NCBI GenBank assembly: GCA_900539155.1
Contig: UQBE01000022.1
Coordinates: 1-32,055 of the forward strand
Direction: 5' to 3'
Length of the DNA: 32,055 bases
DNA from: an uncultured Porphyromonas sp.
Lineage (GTDB): Bacteria; Bacteroidota; Bacteroidia; Bacteroidales; Porphyromonadaceae
Of this stretch, positions 15,191-23,100 are shown one piece after another. The first letter of the stretch is position 1, and every line of letters begins with the position of its first letter. The notes beneath the pieces were generated by a model that saw only the letters and a program-made list of their open reading frames with translations, ran no database searches and was not told the DNA's origin. A program made the position numbers and the translations under genes.

Positions 15191-15230
15191 GAGACCTCGC
15201 AATGACGCATTGGGGGGTCTCTTTTTTTTT
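15191..15230 (+). terminator. Rho-independent terminator of tRNA-Phe copy 2
   Basis: GAGACC (15191-15196) pairs with GGTCTC (15216-15221), with an inner CAAT/ATTG stem, and is followed by nine T residues. Copy 1 has only a weak hairpin before the IS, so the original tRNA terminator appears to have ended up on this side. Apart from this and the promoter at 15329-15359, I see nothing in 15182-15399. Confidence 0.85.
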
Positions 15231-15328
15231 ATGCTTATCGGCATACAGCGTGACCACGTGGCGTGAAGCTCCACCCGTAAGAATGCCCCTTAGGCGACAG
15301 CCTTAACGAAAGCTTTATAGGCGAGACC

Positions 15329-15359
15329 TTGGGTAATCCGACTTTTATCAGTACTTTTG
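15329..15359 (+). promoter_or_regulatory. Promoter of the EEP-family gene
   Basis: TTGG at 15329-15332 and TACTTTTG at 15352-15359 are 19 bases apart, close to the Bacteroidota consensus. The ATG is 41 bases downstream. Confidence 0.65.
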
Positions 15360-15399
15360 TGAAAGCGTATCTAACACTAAAACCAGAAACGATTGACTT

Positions 15400-16470
15400 A
15401 TGACACATCGCACACACTATAGTAGATTAGGGTGGTTGATTACCATCCTCTCGCTCGCTTTCGGCATTACATCTGCACAGCAGAGCACCACGACACAGCG
15501 GGTGACAGTTGCATTCTACAACTTAGAGAACCTCTTTGACACCATCGATCAGGAGAACAATGACGAGGAGTTTCTCCCCGAGGGAGGCAATCGCTGGACG
15601 CCTGAGCGCTACCAGCACAAGCTCCGCAATATGTCGCACGTCATCTCCCTCATAGGAGGTGATGGACCCGCCATCATAGGGGTCGCTGAGATAGAGAATC
15701 GAGGTGTCCTCGAGGATTTAATTGCCCAAGACTCACTACGCGACAAGAAGTACGACATCGTACACTACGACTCCCCTGACCGTCGCGGTATAGACTGCGC
15801 TATCCTCTACCAGCCAGAGGTTTATAAAGTCTTTGCTTCAGGAGCGAGGGCCGTGGAGATACCTAACGAGCCGTGGATTAAGACAAGAGACGTGGTCTAC
15901 GCTTCGGGGCTTCTCGATGGCGAGATTGTTCATGTTCTCGTGGGGCACTGGCCTTCACGCAGTGGTGGCGAAGCAGCCTCTCTGCATCGTCGTATGGCAG
16001 CCGCCCAGACGATGCGCAGTGTCGCTGACTCGCTCTATACGCTCTTCCCTGGCAGCAAGGTTATCATGATGGGAGACTTCAACGATGACCCCATCAGTCC
16101 TAGCGTACGTGACGGCCTCGGCATACAGAGTCATCCTGACCAGACGAAGCCTGCCGACTACTACACTCCCATGCTACAACTCTACAATAAAGGTATGGGT
16201 ACACTCGCCTATCGTGATGTGTGGAATCTCTTTGACATCATCGTGGTCAATGGCGAGCTCATTGGTAACAATCCTGCTACGTGGCAACTCTACCGCGACC
16301 CCGAGACGACCGACATGGGCTTCATCTTCAAGCAGCCCTTTATGATTCAGCAGAGTGGTCAGTACAAGGGGTACACGCTCCGCACCTTCGTCGGTGGGCA
16401 GTGGCAGGGTGGCTACTCAGACCACTTCCCTGTCTACGTCTACCTAGTCAAGAGAACTGCAAAGAGATAG
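15400..16470 (+). CDS. Secreted endonuclease/exonuclease/phosphatase-family protein
   Basis: Metal-dependent phosphoesterase of the DNase I-like fold, probably extracellular or periplasmic. The 356 residues begin with a signal peptide (WLITILSLAFGITSAQQ, cleaved near 27-29). The fold's catalytic motifs occur in order: FYNLENLFD (about 39-47), GVAEIENRG (metal-binding Glu, about 95-103), GHWPSRSGGE (His, about 185-194), MGDFNDDPISPS (Asp/Asn, about 225-236) and the terminal YSDHFPVYVYL (Asp-His, about 340-350). Substrate could be nucleic acid or a phosphorylated small molecule; the sequence does not decide. It has its own promoter just after tRNA-Phe copy 2. Confidence 0.9.
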   Translation: MTHRTHYSRLGWLITILSLAFGITSAQQSTTTQRVTVAFYNLENLFDTIDQENNDEEFLPEGGNRWTPERYQHKLRNMSHVISLIGGDGPAIIGVAEIENRGVLEDLIAQDSLRDKKYDIVHYDSPDRRGIDCAILYQPEVYKVFASGARAVEIPNEPWIKTRDVVYASGLLDGEIVHVLVGHWPSRSGGEAASLHRRMAAAQTMRSVADSLYTLFPGSKVIMMGDFNDDPISPSVRDGLGIQSHPDQTKPADYYTPMLQLYNKGMGTLAYRDVWNLFDIIVVNGELIGNNPATWQLYRDPETTDMGFIFKQPFMIQQSGQYKGYTLRTFVGGQWQGGYSDHFPVYVYLVKRTAKR

Positions 16471-16522
16471 CCCCCAGCACACCTGTGGCTACACACCTTA
16501 TATAATATAGTGTCCACGTAGC

Positions 16523-17071
16523 ATGACCGAAGAGGAGCTACAAGAGCAGATTACAAATCCCGAGACATGCGCCACCGCCTTTACCGAGGCAGTGCAGATG
16601 TACCAGGAGAAGCTCTACTGGTTGATTCGTCGTATCGTCAGGCAGCATGACGATGCTGACGACGTGCTACAGGAGACCTTTCTGAAGGCATGGCAAAACC
16701 TACGCTCCTTCAGAGGCGAGGCGAAGTTCTACACCTGGATATATCGCATCGCACTCTTTGAGGCCATCAACTACAACAAAAAGAAGAAACGCATCGCAGA
16801 CAACGAGTACGCCGTCAGCGAGGAGACGAGCTATCTCCTAGAGAGTGCTGTCGGAGACCCCTACTTCGATGGAGACAAGGGGGAGCTCATCCTGCAGCAA
16901 GCGCTCGAAACGCTTCCACCCAAACAGCGGCTCGTCTTTGAGATGCGCTACTTCGACGAGATGCCCTACCGAGAGATAGCCACCATCACCGAGACCTCCG
17001 AGGGCGCACTCAAAGCGTCCTACCATCATGCGGTCAAAAAGATTCAGCAGTATATCTCCGAACTAAATTAA
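16523..17071 (+). CDS. ECF-type RNA polymerase sigma factor
   Basis: Alternative sigma factor of 182 residues. Region 2 spans about 25-95: DDADDVLQETFLKAWQNLRS is the core-binding 2.1/2.2 segment and FYTWIYRIALFEAINYNKKK covers 2.3/2.4, which reads the -10. Region 4 lies at about 120-180, with LPPKQRLVFEMRYFDEMPYR and the HTH EIATITETSEGALKASYHHA. There is no sigma region 1 or 3, as expected for ECF factors. The following gene, 84 bases downstream, encodes a single-pass membrane protein that could be its anti-sigma partner, and the third gene a periplasmic protein. Target genes are unknown. Confidence 0.93.
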   Translation: MTEEELQEQITNPETCATAFTEAVQMYQEKLYWLIRRIVRQHDDADDVLQETFLKAWQNLRSFRGEAKFYTWIYRIALFEAINYNKKKKRIADNEYAVSEETSYLLESAVGDPYFDGDKGELILQQALETLPPKQRLVFEMRYFDEMPYREIATITETSEGALKASYHHAVKKIQQYISELN

Positions 17072-17155
17072 ACTTACCACGCCCATCTACATCCAATAGG
17101 GTATAAGAAAAGGCCTCCATTGAGGTCACACCTAGACTCTACACATTAACATCTT

Positions 17156-17602
17156 ATGCCTACATCTCCAGAAGACTTGACCCGTCAGATTCCCCCGCTC
17201 TCGGAGCGACTGCAGCATTACCGTGTGCCTGAGGGGTACTTTGACGATTTGTCCACGCGCATCCTATCGCAGATACCGCTCGATGAGCAGGCTCCTGCGA
17301 CAGACGCTGTGGAGGTGCCTAGCTCTCACCGTAGAGCTAAGCTCTGGGTGAGGCTACGTCCGTGGACGACTATCGCAGCTGCAGTGATAGCTGTGGTAGC
17401 ACTCTGGGGCGTATGGCAAGTAAGCACGCAAGAGCCTCTGCACTCTAGTGAAGAGGTCGCTAGCTCCGTCTACGACCTCAGCGTCACACCGCTCACAGAT
17501 GCCGAGTATGCTGACTATCTATACGAGACCTGTGTAGACATCCTCATCGACGACTACGCTATAGGCGAGACCCTAGCAGCGCTCTCTGATGATGAGATTT
17601 AA
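17156..17602 (+). CDS. Single-pass membrane protein, candidate anti-sigma partner
   Basis: The 148 residues comprise a cytoplasmic N-terminus with LQHYRVPEGYFDDLSTRIL (a Bacteroidota motif often seen near ECF sigma genes), one transmembrane helix at about 73-90 (TTIAAAVIAVVALWGVW) and an acidic C-terminal part with DLSVTPLTDAEYADYLYE and LSDDEI at the end. No zinc-binding ZAS motif (HxxxCxxC) is visible, so it is not a classical ZAS anti-sigma factor. Position directly after the sigma gene suggests regulation of it. The stop overlaps the region just before the next gene, consistent with an operon. The function is inferred from context only. Confidence 0.7.
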   Translation: MPTSPEDLTRQIPPLSERLQHYRVPEGYFDDLSTRILSQIPLDEQAPATDAVEVPSSHRRAKLWVRLRPWTTIAAAVIAVVALWGVWQVSTQEPLHSSEEVASSVYDLSVTPLTDAEYADYLYETCVDILIDDYAIGETLAALSDDEI

Positions 17603-17627
17603 ACGAAGACAACGCCTCAGATACGAT

Positions 17628-18101
17628 ATGACACGAAGCAAGCTTTACCACATTATACTTATAGCTCTCCCCCTGCTCCTTCTACCCAATCTAGTTGTAG
17701 CACAGCAGCCTCGCAGTGAGACAGATTGCCGCAGTAGAGAGGAGCTGGTCAAGCTACGCAAGGAGTTCTTCGCTCAGGAGCTAGGACTGACAGCCGATGA
17801 AGCTACCTATCTAGACCGCACCCTGCGCTTGGCAGACCAAAAGCGCATCCCCTTATGGCGCGAGCTACGCCAGCAGTACGAGGCTACGAGGAGCGAGTCC
17901 CTATCCGAGGAGCAGGCTGCCAAGTGCCTAGAGCGCGAGCAGCAGCTCAAGTCTCAGCTGGCAGAGATAGACGAGCAGACCATCGTCGAGCTACGCAAGC
18001 AGATACCCGCCCGCAAGCTGGTCAACTACCTTCAGGTGCAGCGCGAGTTTGCCAGAAAGTACATAAAGCGCAGTCAACTCAATCGTCCGAATAGAAGGTA
18101 G
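17628..18101 (+). CDS. Periplasmic helical protein, Spy/CpxP-like in character
   Basis: I start it at the ATG at 17628 (MTRSKLYHIILIALPLLLLP), which gives a clean signal peptide ending NLVVAQQ. An upstream ATG at 17589 would overlap the previous gene and add a charged leader. The mature part is about 130 residues, almost wholly helical and charged: KLRKEFFAQELGLTADEATY recalls the LTxxQ-type repeats of periplasmic stress proteins, followed by LWRELRQQYEATRSESLSEE and ELRKQIPARKLVNYLQVQRE. As third gene after an ECF sigma factor and a membrane protein it may be an envelope-stress sensor or chaperone. This is inference; no motif proves it. Confidence 0.7.
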   Translation: MTRSKLYHIILIALPLLLLPNLVVAQQPRSETDCRSREELVKLRKEFFAQELGLTADEATYLDRTLRLADQKRIPLWRELRQQYEATRSESLSEEQAAKCLEREQQLKSQLAEIDEQTIVELRKQIPARKLVNYLQVQREFARKYIKRSQLNRPNRR

Positions 18102-18131
18102 CCAACCTCAAAAGCTCTCCCATAAAACATC

Positions 18132-18175
18132 AGAAGCTCCGTCGCAAACATCTGCGGTGGAGCTTCTTCTTTTTA
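18132..18175 (+). terminator. Rho-independent terminator of the ECF sigma operon
   Basis: AGAAGCTCC (18132-18140) pairs with GGAGCTTCT (18159-18167), with an inner CGCA/TGCG pairing, and is followed by TCTTTTTAT. It begins 30 bases past the last gene. Confidence 0.85.
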
Positions 18176-18192
18176 TCAATTTCTCAAGCTTC

Positions 18193-18305
18193 AGGACGCA
18201 CGGCTCGTGTCTAGCCGGAAGGCATCAGTCCCCGTTAAAACCATGATGCTGTCACCTTTGACACAACAGACGCCCTTCCACTAGCCACACCCGTGCGTCC
18301 CTACA
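18193..18305. repeat. GGACGCAC hairpin unit between convergent genes
   Basis: The unit begins AGGACGCACGG and ends CCGTGCGTCCCT. Its two arms are imperfect inverted repeats of about 30 bases (CTAGCCGGAAGGC against GCCCTTCCACTAG). The centre reads GTCCCCGTTAAAACCATGAT and TGACACAACAGACGCC, shared with the array at 23101-23775. It is a single diverged member of that family. Confidence 0.75.
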
Positions 18306-18341
18306 AATCATTACTCGTATCGCTTTGATACGATGAACGCA

Positions 18342-18376
18342 AGAGCCCTACGTATCAGAGTGACACGTAGGGCTCT
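18342..18376. terminator. 12-bp perfect hairpin, probable terminator
   Basis: AGAGCCCTACGT pairs with ACGTAGGGCTCT around an 11-nt loop, followed on the plus strand by CTTATTTG. It lies between the convergent sigma operon and groEL. The T-tract is poor on both strands, so direction is uncertain. I see no gene in 18102-18462. Confidence 0.55.
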
Positions 18377-18462
18377 CTTATTTGTCGCTTCTAGACGACT
18401 AGAGCCAGCGTGAGTGCTAGCGCATAGCGTCTCTAGAGCTGAGCGAATAGACTCGCGGGGGA

Positions 18463-20097
18463 TTACATCATCCCGCCCATGCCTGCGGCACCTGCCATAG
18501 CTGCGGGGTCGGGCTTGTCCTCCTTGATGTCAGCGATGACGCACTCAGTCGTGAGGAACATGCCAGCGATAGAAGCTGCATTCTCCAGAGCCACACGCGT
18601 TACCTTAGCGGGGTCGATGACACCATGCTTCATCAAGTCCTCAAAGCTGTCGGTACGTGCGTTGTATCCGAAGGCACCCTTGCCATCACGGACACGCTGT
18701 ACGACTACGGCACCCTCCTTAGCAGCGTTAGAGACAATCTGACGGAGAGGCTCCTCGATAGCACGCTTGACGATTTCGATACCGGTGCGCTCGTCGTCCG
18801 TATCGCCCTTGAGCTTCTCGACAGAAGAGATAGCGCGGATGTAAGCGGTACCACCTCCTGGTACAGTACCCTCTTCAATCGCAGCACGTGTAGCGCTGAG
18901 AGCATCCTCGACACGGTCCTTCTTCTCCTTCATCTCGACCTCGCTGCCAGCACCTACGTAGAGGACGGCAACACCACCTGAGAGCTTAGCGAGACGCTCC
19001 TGGAGCTTCTCACGGTCGTAGTCGCTCTTCGTGTTCTCGATCTGATGACGGATCTGGTTAGCACGCTCTGCGATAGCCTCCTTGTCACCGTCGCCATTGA
19101 CGATGGTGGTCTTGTTCTTGACGACCGTGACCGTCTCTGCGCTACCAAGCATGTCGATTGTTGCATTCTCTAGCGTCAGACCCGTGTCCTCGCTAATGAC
19201 TGTACCTCCCGTCAGGATAGCCATATCACGTAGTATCTCCTTGCGGCGATCGCCAAAGCCTGGAGCCTTGACACCACAAATCTTGAGACCAGCACGTAGT
19301 CTATTCAGGACAAGTGTCGTAAGCGCCTCGCTCTCGATATCCTCAGCGACAATCAGTAGCGAGCGACCCTGCTGGAGCACCTTCTCTAGGAGCGGTAGCA
19401 GGTCCTTGATGGTCGAGAGTTTCTTCTCGTAGAAGAGGATGTAAGGCTTCTCCATACGGCACTCCATCTTCTCCGTGTCTGTCACGAAGTAGGGTGAGAT
19501 GTAACCATTGTCAAACTGCATACCCTCGACAATGTCTACCGTCGTATCGATACCCTTGGCCTCCTCGACAGTGATGACACCCTCCTTCTTGACCTTCTCC
19601 ATAGCCTGAGCGATCAGCTGACCGATCTCCTCATCGCCATTAGCCGAGATGGTAGCCACATGAGCTATCTGCTCCAGGTCGTCACCCACCTCCTTGGCTT
19701 GCTTGCGAATGCTCTCGACAACTGCCTTGACAGCCTTGTCGATACCGCGCTTTACCTCCATAGGATTAGCGCCAGAGGTAATGTTCTTCAGACCTACGTT
19801 GATGATACTCTGAGCCAGTACCGTAGCGGTAGTCGTGCCGTCACCAGCATCCTCATTGGTCTTAGATGCCACCTCGCGTACGAGCTGGGCACCCATATTC
19901 TCAAATTCGTTCTCTAGCTCGATCTCCTTAGCGACCGTCACACCATCCTTCGTAATGTGTGGAGCGCCATAGCTGCGAGAGAGGATCACGTTGCGACCCT
20001 TCGGGCCTAGTGTCACCTTTACAGCGTCTGATAGCTGGTCTACGCCACGCTTGAGGAGGTCACGAGCCTCTATGTCAAATTTGATTTCCTTTGCCAT
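18463..20097 (-). CDS. groL: Chaperonin GroEL (60 kDa)
   Basis: Cytoplasmic ATP-driven protein-folding chamber that works with GroES. The 544 residues are full length and end in the GGM-type tail (GAAGMGGMM). Conserved motifs are LGPKGRNVILSRSYG (about 31-45), DGTTTATVLAQ (ATP site, about 87-97), the apical-domain stretch VEGMQFDNGYISPYFVT (about 190-206), VKAPGFGDRRKEIL (about 275-288) and GTVPGGGTAYIRA (about 413-425). It sits 48 bases after groES in the usual groES-groEL order. No CIRCE element (TTAGCACTC inverted repeat) is visible upstream, as expected for Bacteroidota. Confidence 0.98.
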   Translation of the reverse strand: MAKEIKFDIEARDLLKRGVDQLSDAVKVTLGPKGRNVILSRSYGAPHITKDGVTVAKEIELENEFENMGAQLVREVASKTNEDAGDGTTTATVLAQSIINVGLKNITSGANPMEVKRGIDKAVKAVVESIRKQAKEVGDDLEQIAHVATISANGDEEIGQLIAQAMEKVKKEGVITVEEAKGIDTTVDIVEGMQFDNGYISPYFVTDTEKMECRMEKPYILFYEKKLSTIKDLLPLLEKVLQQGRSLLIVAEDIESEALTTLVLNRLRAGLKICGVKAPGFGDRRKEILRDMAILTGGTVISEDTGLTLENATIDMLGSAETVTVVKNKTTIVNGDGDKEAIAERANQIRHQIENTKSDYDREKLQERLAKLSGGVAVLYVGAGSEVEMKEKKDRVEDALSATRAAIEEGTVPGGGTAYIRAISSVEKLKGDTDDERTGIEIVKRAIEEPLRQIVSNAAKEGAVVVQRVRDGKGAFGYNARTDSFEDLMKHGVIDPAKVTRVALENAASIAGMFLTTECVIADIKEDKPDPAAMAGAAGMGGMM

Positions 20098-20145
20098 AAT
20101 TTTGTATCTGTCTATTTACTTGATTCTTGATTAAGACTGAGTGGA

Positions 20146-20415
20146 CTAGAGCGTAGCGAGTACGTCGCTCTGCTTCATGATCATGAGCTTCTCGCCCTCG
20201 ACCTCTATCTCCGTGCCAGCATACTTGCCGTATAGCACCTTGTCGCCCACCTTGAGGACCATCTCCTCATCTTTCGTACCCTTGCCCACAGCAAGTACCT
20301 CGCCCTTGAGAGGCTTCTCCTTTGCTGAGTCTGGGATGATGATACCTCCTTGTGTCTTCTCCTCTGCAGTTGCGGGCTTGATTAGCACGCGATCTGCCAA
20401 TGGTTTGATTGTCAT
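20146..20415 (-). CDS. groS: Co-chaperonin GroES (10 kDa)
   Basis: The heptameric lid of the GroEL chamber. The 89 residues are the normal length. KPLADRVLIKPATAEEKTQG opens the domain; GGIIIPDSAKEKP (about 23-35) is the mobile loop that contacts GroEL, followed by GEVLAVGKGT and VLYGKYAGTEIEVEGEKLMI. It is the first gene of the leftward groES-groEL operon. The 377 bases upstream (20416-20792) also hold the divergent pckA promoter. No clear TAnnTTTG box faces groES; a GTTATTTG near 20500 is a one- or two-mismatch candidate. Confidence 0.97.
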   Translation of the reverse strand: MTIKPLADRVLIKPATAEEKTQGGIIIPDSAKEKPLKGEVLAVGKGTKDEEMVLKVGDKVLYGKYAGTEIEVEGEKLMIMKQSDVLATL

Positions 20416-20606
20416 AGTTTATCTGGATTATATATTAATGTCTCACTTGCCATGCCCCCCATCCTATCGGGGATGCACGCATTAGGGTAAGAGCAAATAA
20501 CGTGCCAAAAGCCCCGCCCCTCATCTATGACAGAGTCTTTGTGACAGAATAGCAAATCTTCCGCCAGCGAATGTCTCACCGACCCAGCGACTCCTAGCAG
20601 TCGCTC

Positions 20607-20642
20607 TCCACTAGGATGAAACTCCAGTTTCATCGGAGTGGA
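20607..20642. other. 36-bp interrupted palindrome between groES and pckA
   Basis: TCCACT, then GATGAAACT, a CC centre, AGTTTCATC, then AGTGGA: two nested perfect arms separated by symmetrical 2-base bulges. There is no T-run on either side, so it is not an obvious terminator. It may be an operator for groES or pckA, or an mRNA structure. Confidence 0.6.
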
Positions 20643-20707
20643 ACCAAAATGTTAGGCAGATGGACGCTCTTGAGGAGGCATTATGCCCGTGGTCCGATAT
20701 TTTTCAT

Positions 20708-20748
20708 TACTTTTGTTCGGGGTCGCAGTGGCTAGGAGTCTCCACTGC
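20708..20748 (+). promoter_or_regulatory. pckA -7 box and leader hairpin
   Basis: TACTTTTG at 20708-20715 matches TAnnTTTG. The presumed 5' leader carries a 7-bp stem (GCAGTGG at 20725-20731 with CCACTGC at 20742-20748). The ATG follows 44 bases later. Confidence 0.55.
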
Positions 20749-20792
20749 TTCCGATAGACATATAATGAGAACTCAACAAACTAAATAAAGCT

Positions 20793-22406
20793 ATGACACA
20801 GCACAACATCGATCTCTCCCAGTATGGCATCAAAGCACCGGCTGAGATTATCTACAACCCCTCGTATGACCAGCTCTACGAGGCTGAGCTACAGCCCGAC
20901 TTGACAGGCTATGACCGTGGACAGCTCACCGAGCTAGGCGCTGTCAATGTGATGACGGGTGTCTACACAGGCCGCTCGCCAAAGGACAAGTTCTTCGTCC
21001 TCGATGACACCACCCGCGACACCATCTGGTGGACTACCCCCGAGTACCCCAACGACAACAAGCCCACCAGTCAGGAGACCTGGCAAGAGCTGAAGAAGAT
21101 TGCCACCGAGGAGCTTTCGGGCAAGAAGCTTTACGTCGTCGACGCTTTCTGCGGTGCGAACCCAGACACGCGCCTCAAGATTCGCTTTATCATGGAGGTC
21201 GCCTGGCAAGCTCACTTCGTCACCAATATGTTTATCCGACCCACCAAGGAGGAGCTAGCCAACTTTGGCCAGCCCGACTTTGTCGTTATGAACGCTTCAA
21301 AGGCTAAGGTGACCAACTACAAGGAGCTCGGGCTGAACTCCGAGACAGCCGTCGTCTTTAACCTGACCGAGAAGATACAGCTCATCCTCAACACTTGGTA
21401 CGGTGGTGAGATGAAGAAGGGCATGTTCTCCTACATGAACTACCTCAACCCACTCCGTGGCAATGCCTCGATGCACTGCTCTGCCAATACAAACCAGGAC
21501 GAGACGGAGACAGCTATCTTCTTCGGACTATCTGGCACAGGCAAGACAACCCTCAGCACCGACCCCAAGCGCAAGCTCATCGGCGACGACGAGCACGGAT
21601 GGGATGACAATGGCATCTTTAACTACGAGGGCGGATGCTATGCGAAGGTCATCAATCTGAGCAAGGAGTCTGAGCCTGATATCTACAACGCTATCCGCCG
21701 TGACGCTCTCCTGGAGAACGTGACGGTCGATGCAAACGGTAAGATAGACTTCTCGGACAAGTCTGTCACGGAGAATACTCGTGTCTCCTACCCTATCTAC
21801 CACATTGACAATATTGTCAAGCCAGTCTCTAAGGCAGGCCATGCCAACAAGGTGATCTTCCTCTCGGCAGACGCTTTCGGTGTCCTACCTCCTGTCTCCA
21901 TCCTCGACCCGGAGCAGACGCAGTACTACTTCCTCTCAGGCTTTACGGCCAAGCTGGCTGGCACCGAGCGTGGCGTCACAGAGCCCACACCAACTTTCTC
22001 TGCCTGCTTTGGCGCAGCATTCCTCTCGCTCCACCCGACCAAGTACGGTCAGGAGCTAGTCAAGCGCATGAACGCTGTCGGCGCTAAGGCTTACCTCGTC
22101 AATACGGGCTGGAACGGCACGGGCAAGCGTATCTCAATCAAGGACACGCGTGGCATCATCGACGCAATCCTCGACGGCTCCATCGACAAGGCTCCGACGA
22201 AGACGCTACCCCACTTCAACTTCGCCATCCCGACGGAGCTACCGGGCGTAGACACCGCAATCCTTGATCCTCGAGACACTTACGCCGATCCTGCGGAGTG
22301 GGAGACGAAGGCTCAGGACCTCGCCAAGCGATTCATCAAGAACTTCGAGAAGTTTGCCACCAACGAGCATGGTAAGAAGCTCGTCGACGCTGGCCCTAAG
22401 CTCTAA
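20793..22406 (+). CDS. pckA: Phosphoenolpyruvate carboxykinase (ATP)
   Basis: Interconverts oxaloacetate + ATP and PEP + CO2 + ADP. In fermenting Bacteroidota it often runs in the CO2-fixing direction towards succinate. The 537 residues are the normal length. Motifs: TGVYTGRSPKDKFFV (substrate Arg, about 55-69), MHCSANTNQ (metal His, about 227-235), the kinase P-loop GLSGTGKTTLS (about 244-254), GDDEHGWDDNGIFNYEGGCY (metal-binding Asp, about 263-282), and TGWNGTGKRISIKDTR (about 441-456). It has its own promoter, divergent from groES, and a terminator about 200 bases downstream, beyond a MITE-like repeat. Confidence 0.97.
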   Translation: MTQHNIDLSQYGIKAPAEIIYNPSYDQLYEAELQPDLTGYDRGQLTELGAVNVMTGVYTGRSPKDKFFVLDDTTRDTIWWTTPEYPNDNKPTSQETWQELKKIATEELSGKKLYVVDAFCGANPDTRLKIRFIMEVAWQAHFVTNMFIRPTKEELANFGQPDFVVMNASKAKVTNYKELGLNSETAVVFNLTEKIQLILNTWYGGEMKKGMFSYMNYLNPLRGNASMHCSANTNQDETETAIFFGLSGTGKTTLSTDPKRKLIGDDEHGWDDNGIFNYEGGCYAKVINLSKESEPDIYNAIRRDALLENVTVDANGKIDFSDKSVTENTRVSYPIYHIDNIVKPVSKAGHANKVIFLSADAFGVLPPVSILDPEQTQYYFLSGFTAKLAGTERGVTEPTPTFSACFGAAFLSLHPTKYGQELVKRMNAVGAKAYLVNTGWNGTGKRISIKDTRGIIDAILDGSIDKAPTKTLPHFNFAIPTELPGVDTAILDPRDTYADPAEWETKAQDLAKRFIKNFEKFATNEHGKKLVDAGPKL

Positions 22407-22424
22407 TCGAGCTAACCTATAAAT

Positions 22425-22600
22425 GGAGACTGTTGCAAAAGTCAACAGTCTCACAATCTTGCAAGCAAGATTGTCTAGACTTTGCAGAAAGGATGAAGCG
22501 CAAGGCGCTGAGGGTGAGGTCTGAAACTCACATACCTCCGTATGTGACCGAAGCCGAATCCCGAAAGCAACACAGCGATTCGCCTTTATGCAACAGTCTC
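22425..22600. repeat. MITE-like element with GAGACTGTTGCA / TGCAACAGTCTC ends
   Basis: About 175 bases bounded by 12-bp perfect inverted repeats (22426-22437 and 22589-22600). It contains an internal hairpin CAATCTTGC-AA-GCAAGATTG. The left end GGAGACTGTTGCAAAA equals the ends of the 4825-5235 element. There is no coding capacity. Confidence 0.6.
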
Positions 22601-22610
22601 AACCGATAAC

Positions 22611-22655
22611 AAGCAGAGGCCCCACCCCCATGAGTGAGACCTCTGCTTGCTTTTG
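22611..22655 (+). terminator. Terminator downstream of pckA
   Basis: AAGCAGAGG (22611-22619) pairs with CCTCTGCTT (22640-22648) and is followed by GCTTTTG. It may have been pushed away from pckA by the MITE-like element. Confidence 0.65.
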
Positions 22656-22819
22656 CCACAAAAATGAGGACATTATATATTATAATGTGTCACTCATAGA
22701 TTGGCTGTTGGCTGTTGGCTGTTAGCTGTTGGCTGTTAACTATCGGAACCATCGGAGCTATCAGAGTGATCGGATCTCTAATTTCTAATCTCTAGCCTCT
22801 AATCTCTAATTACCCTCTT

Positions 22820-23010
22820 TTCTTGAATATCCACGTGGAGAATCTCAAATCTCCACGTGGATATTTTTTATTTTCCACGTGGGCGTGATTCATTTCCTCC
22901 GAAGTTTCATTTAATTCCTCCGAAGAATTTTTTCTTCCCCACGTGGAAAATAAAAATTCTCCACGTGGGAATTTCGAAATATCCACGTGGAGAATCCGTT
23001 TCTCCCGACA
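22820..23010. repeat. CCACGTGG palindrome block, copy 2
   Basis: Nearly identical to 4979-5165, with a few substitutions; the fifth palindrome, mutated in copy 1, is intact here. Copy-1-like microsatellite (CTAATCTCTAAT type, about 22776-22811) and an AT palindrome (about 22670-22688) lie on its left in the same order as in copy 1, so the repeated unit is larger than the block. Between 22690 and 22745 there is also a short TTGGCTG tandem. Confidence 0.8.
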
Positions 23011-23100
23011 CAGCACCGTTTCGATATCCAACCGACTCTAAATTTTTGCAACGACCAACAACCAACAGCCACAACGGGCTCCACTAGCCGTGACGACACC

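Noticed and set aside
20416..20792. Search for a CIRCE operator upstream of groES
   Set aside because: No TTAGCACTC inverted repeat is present on either strand.
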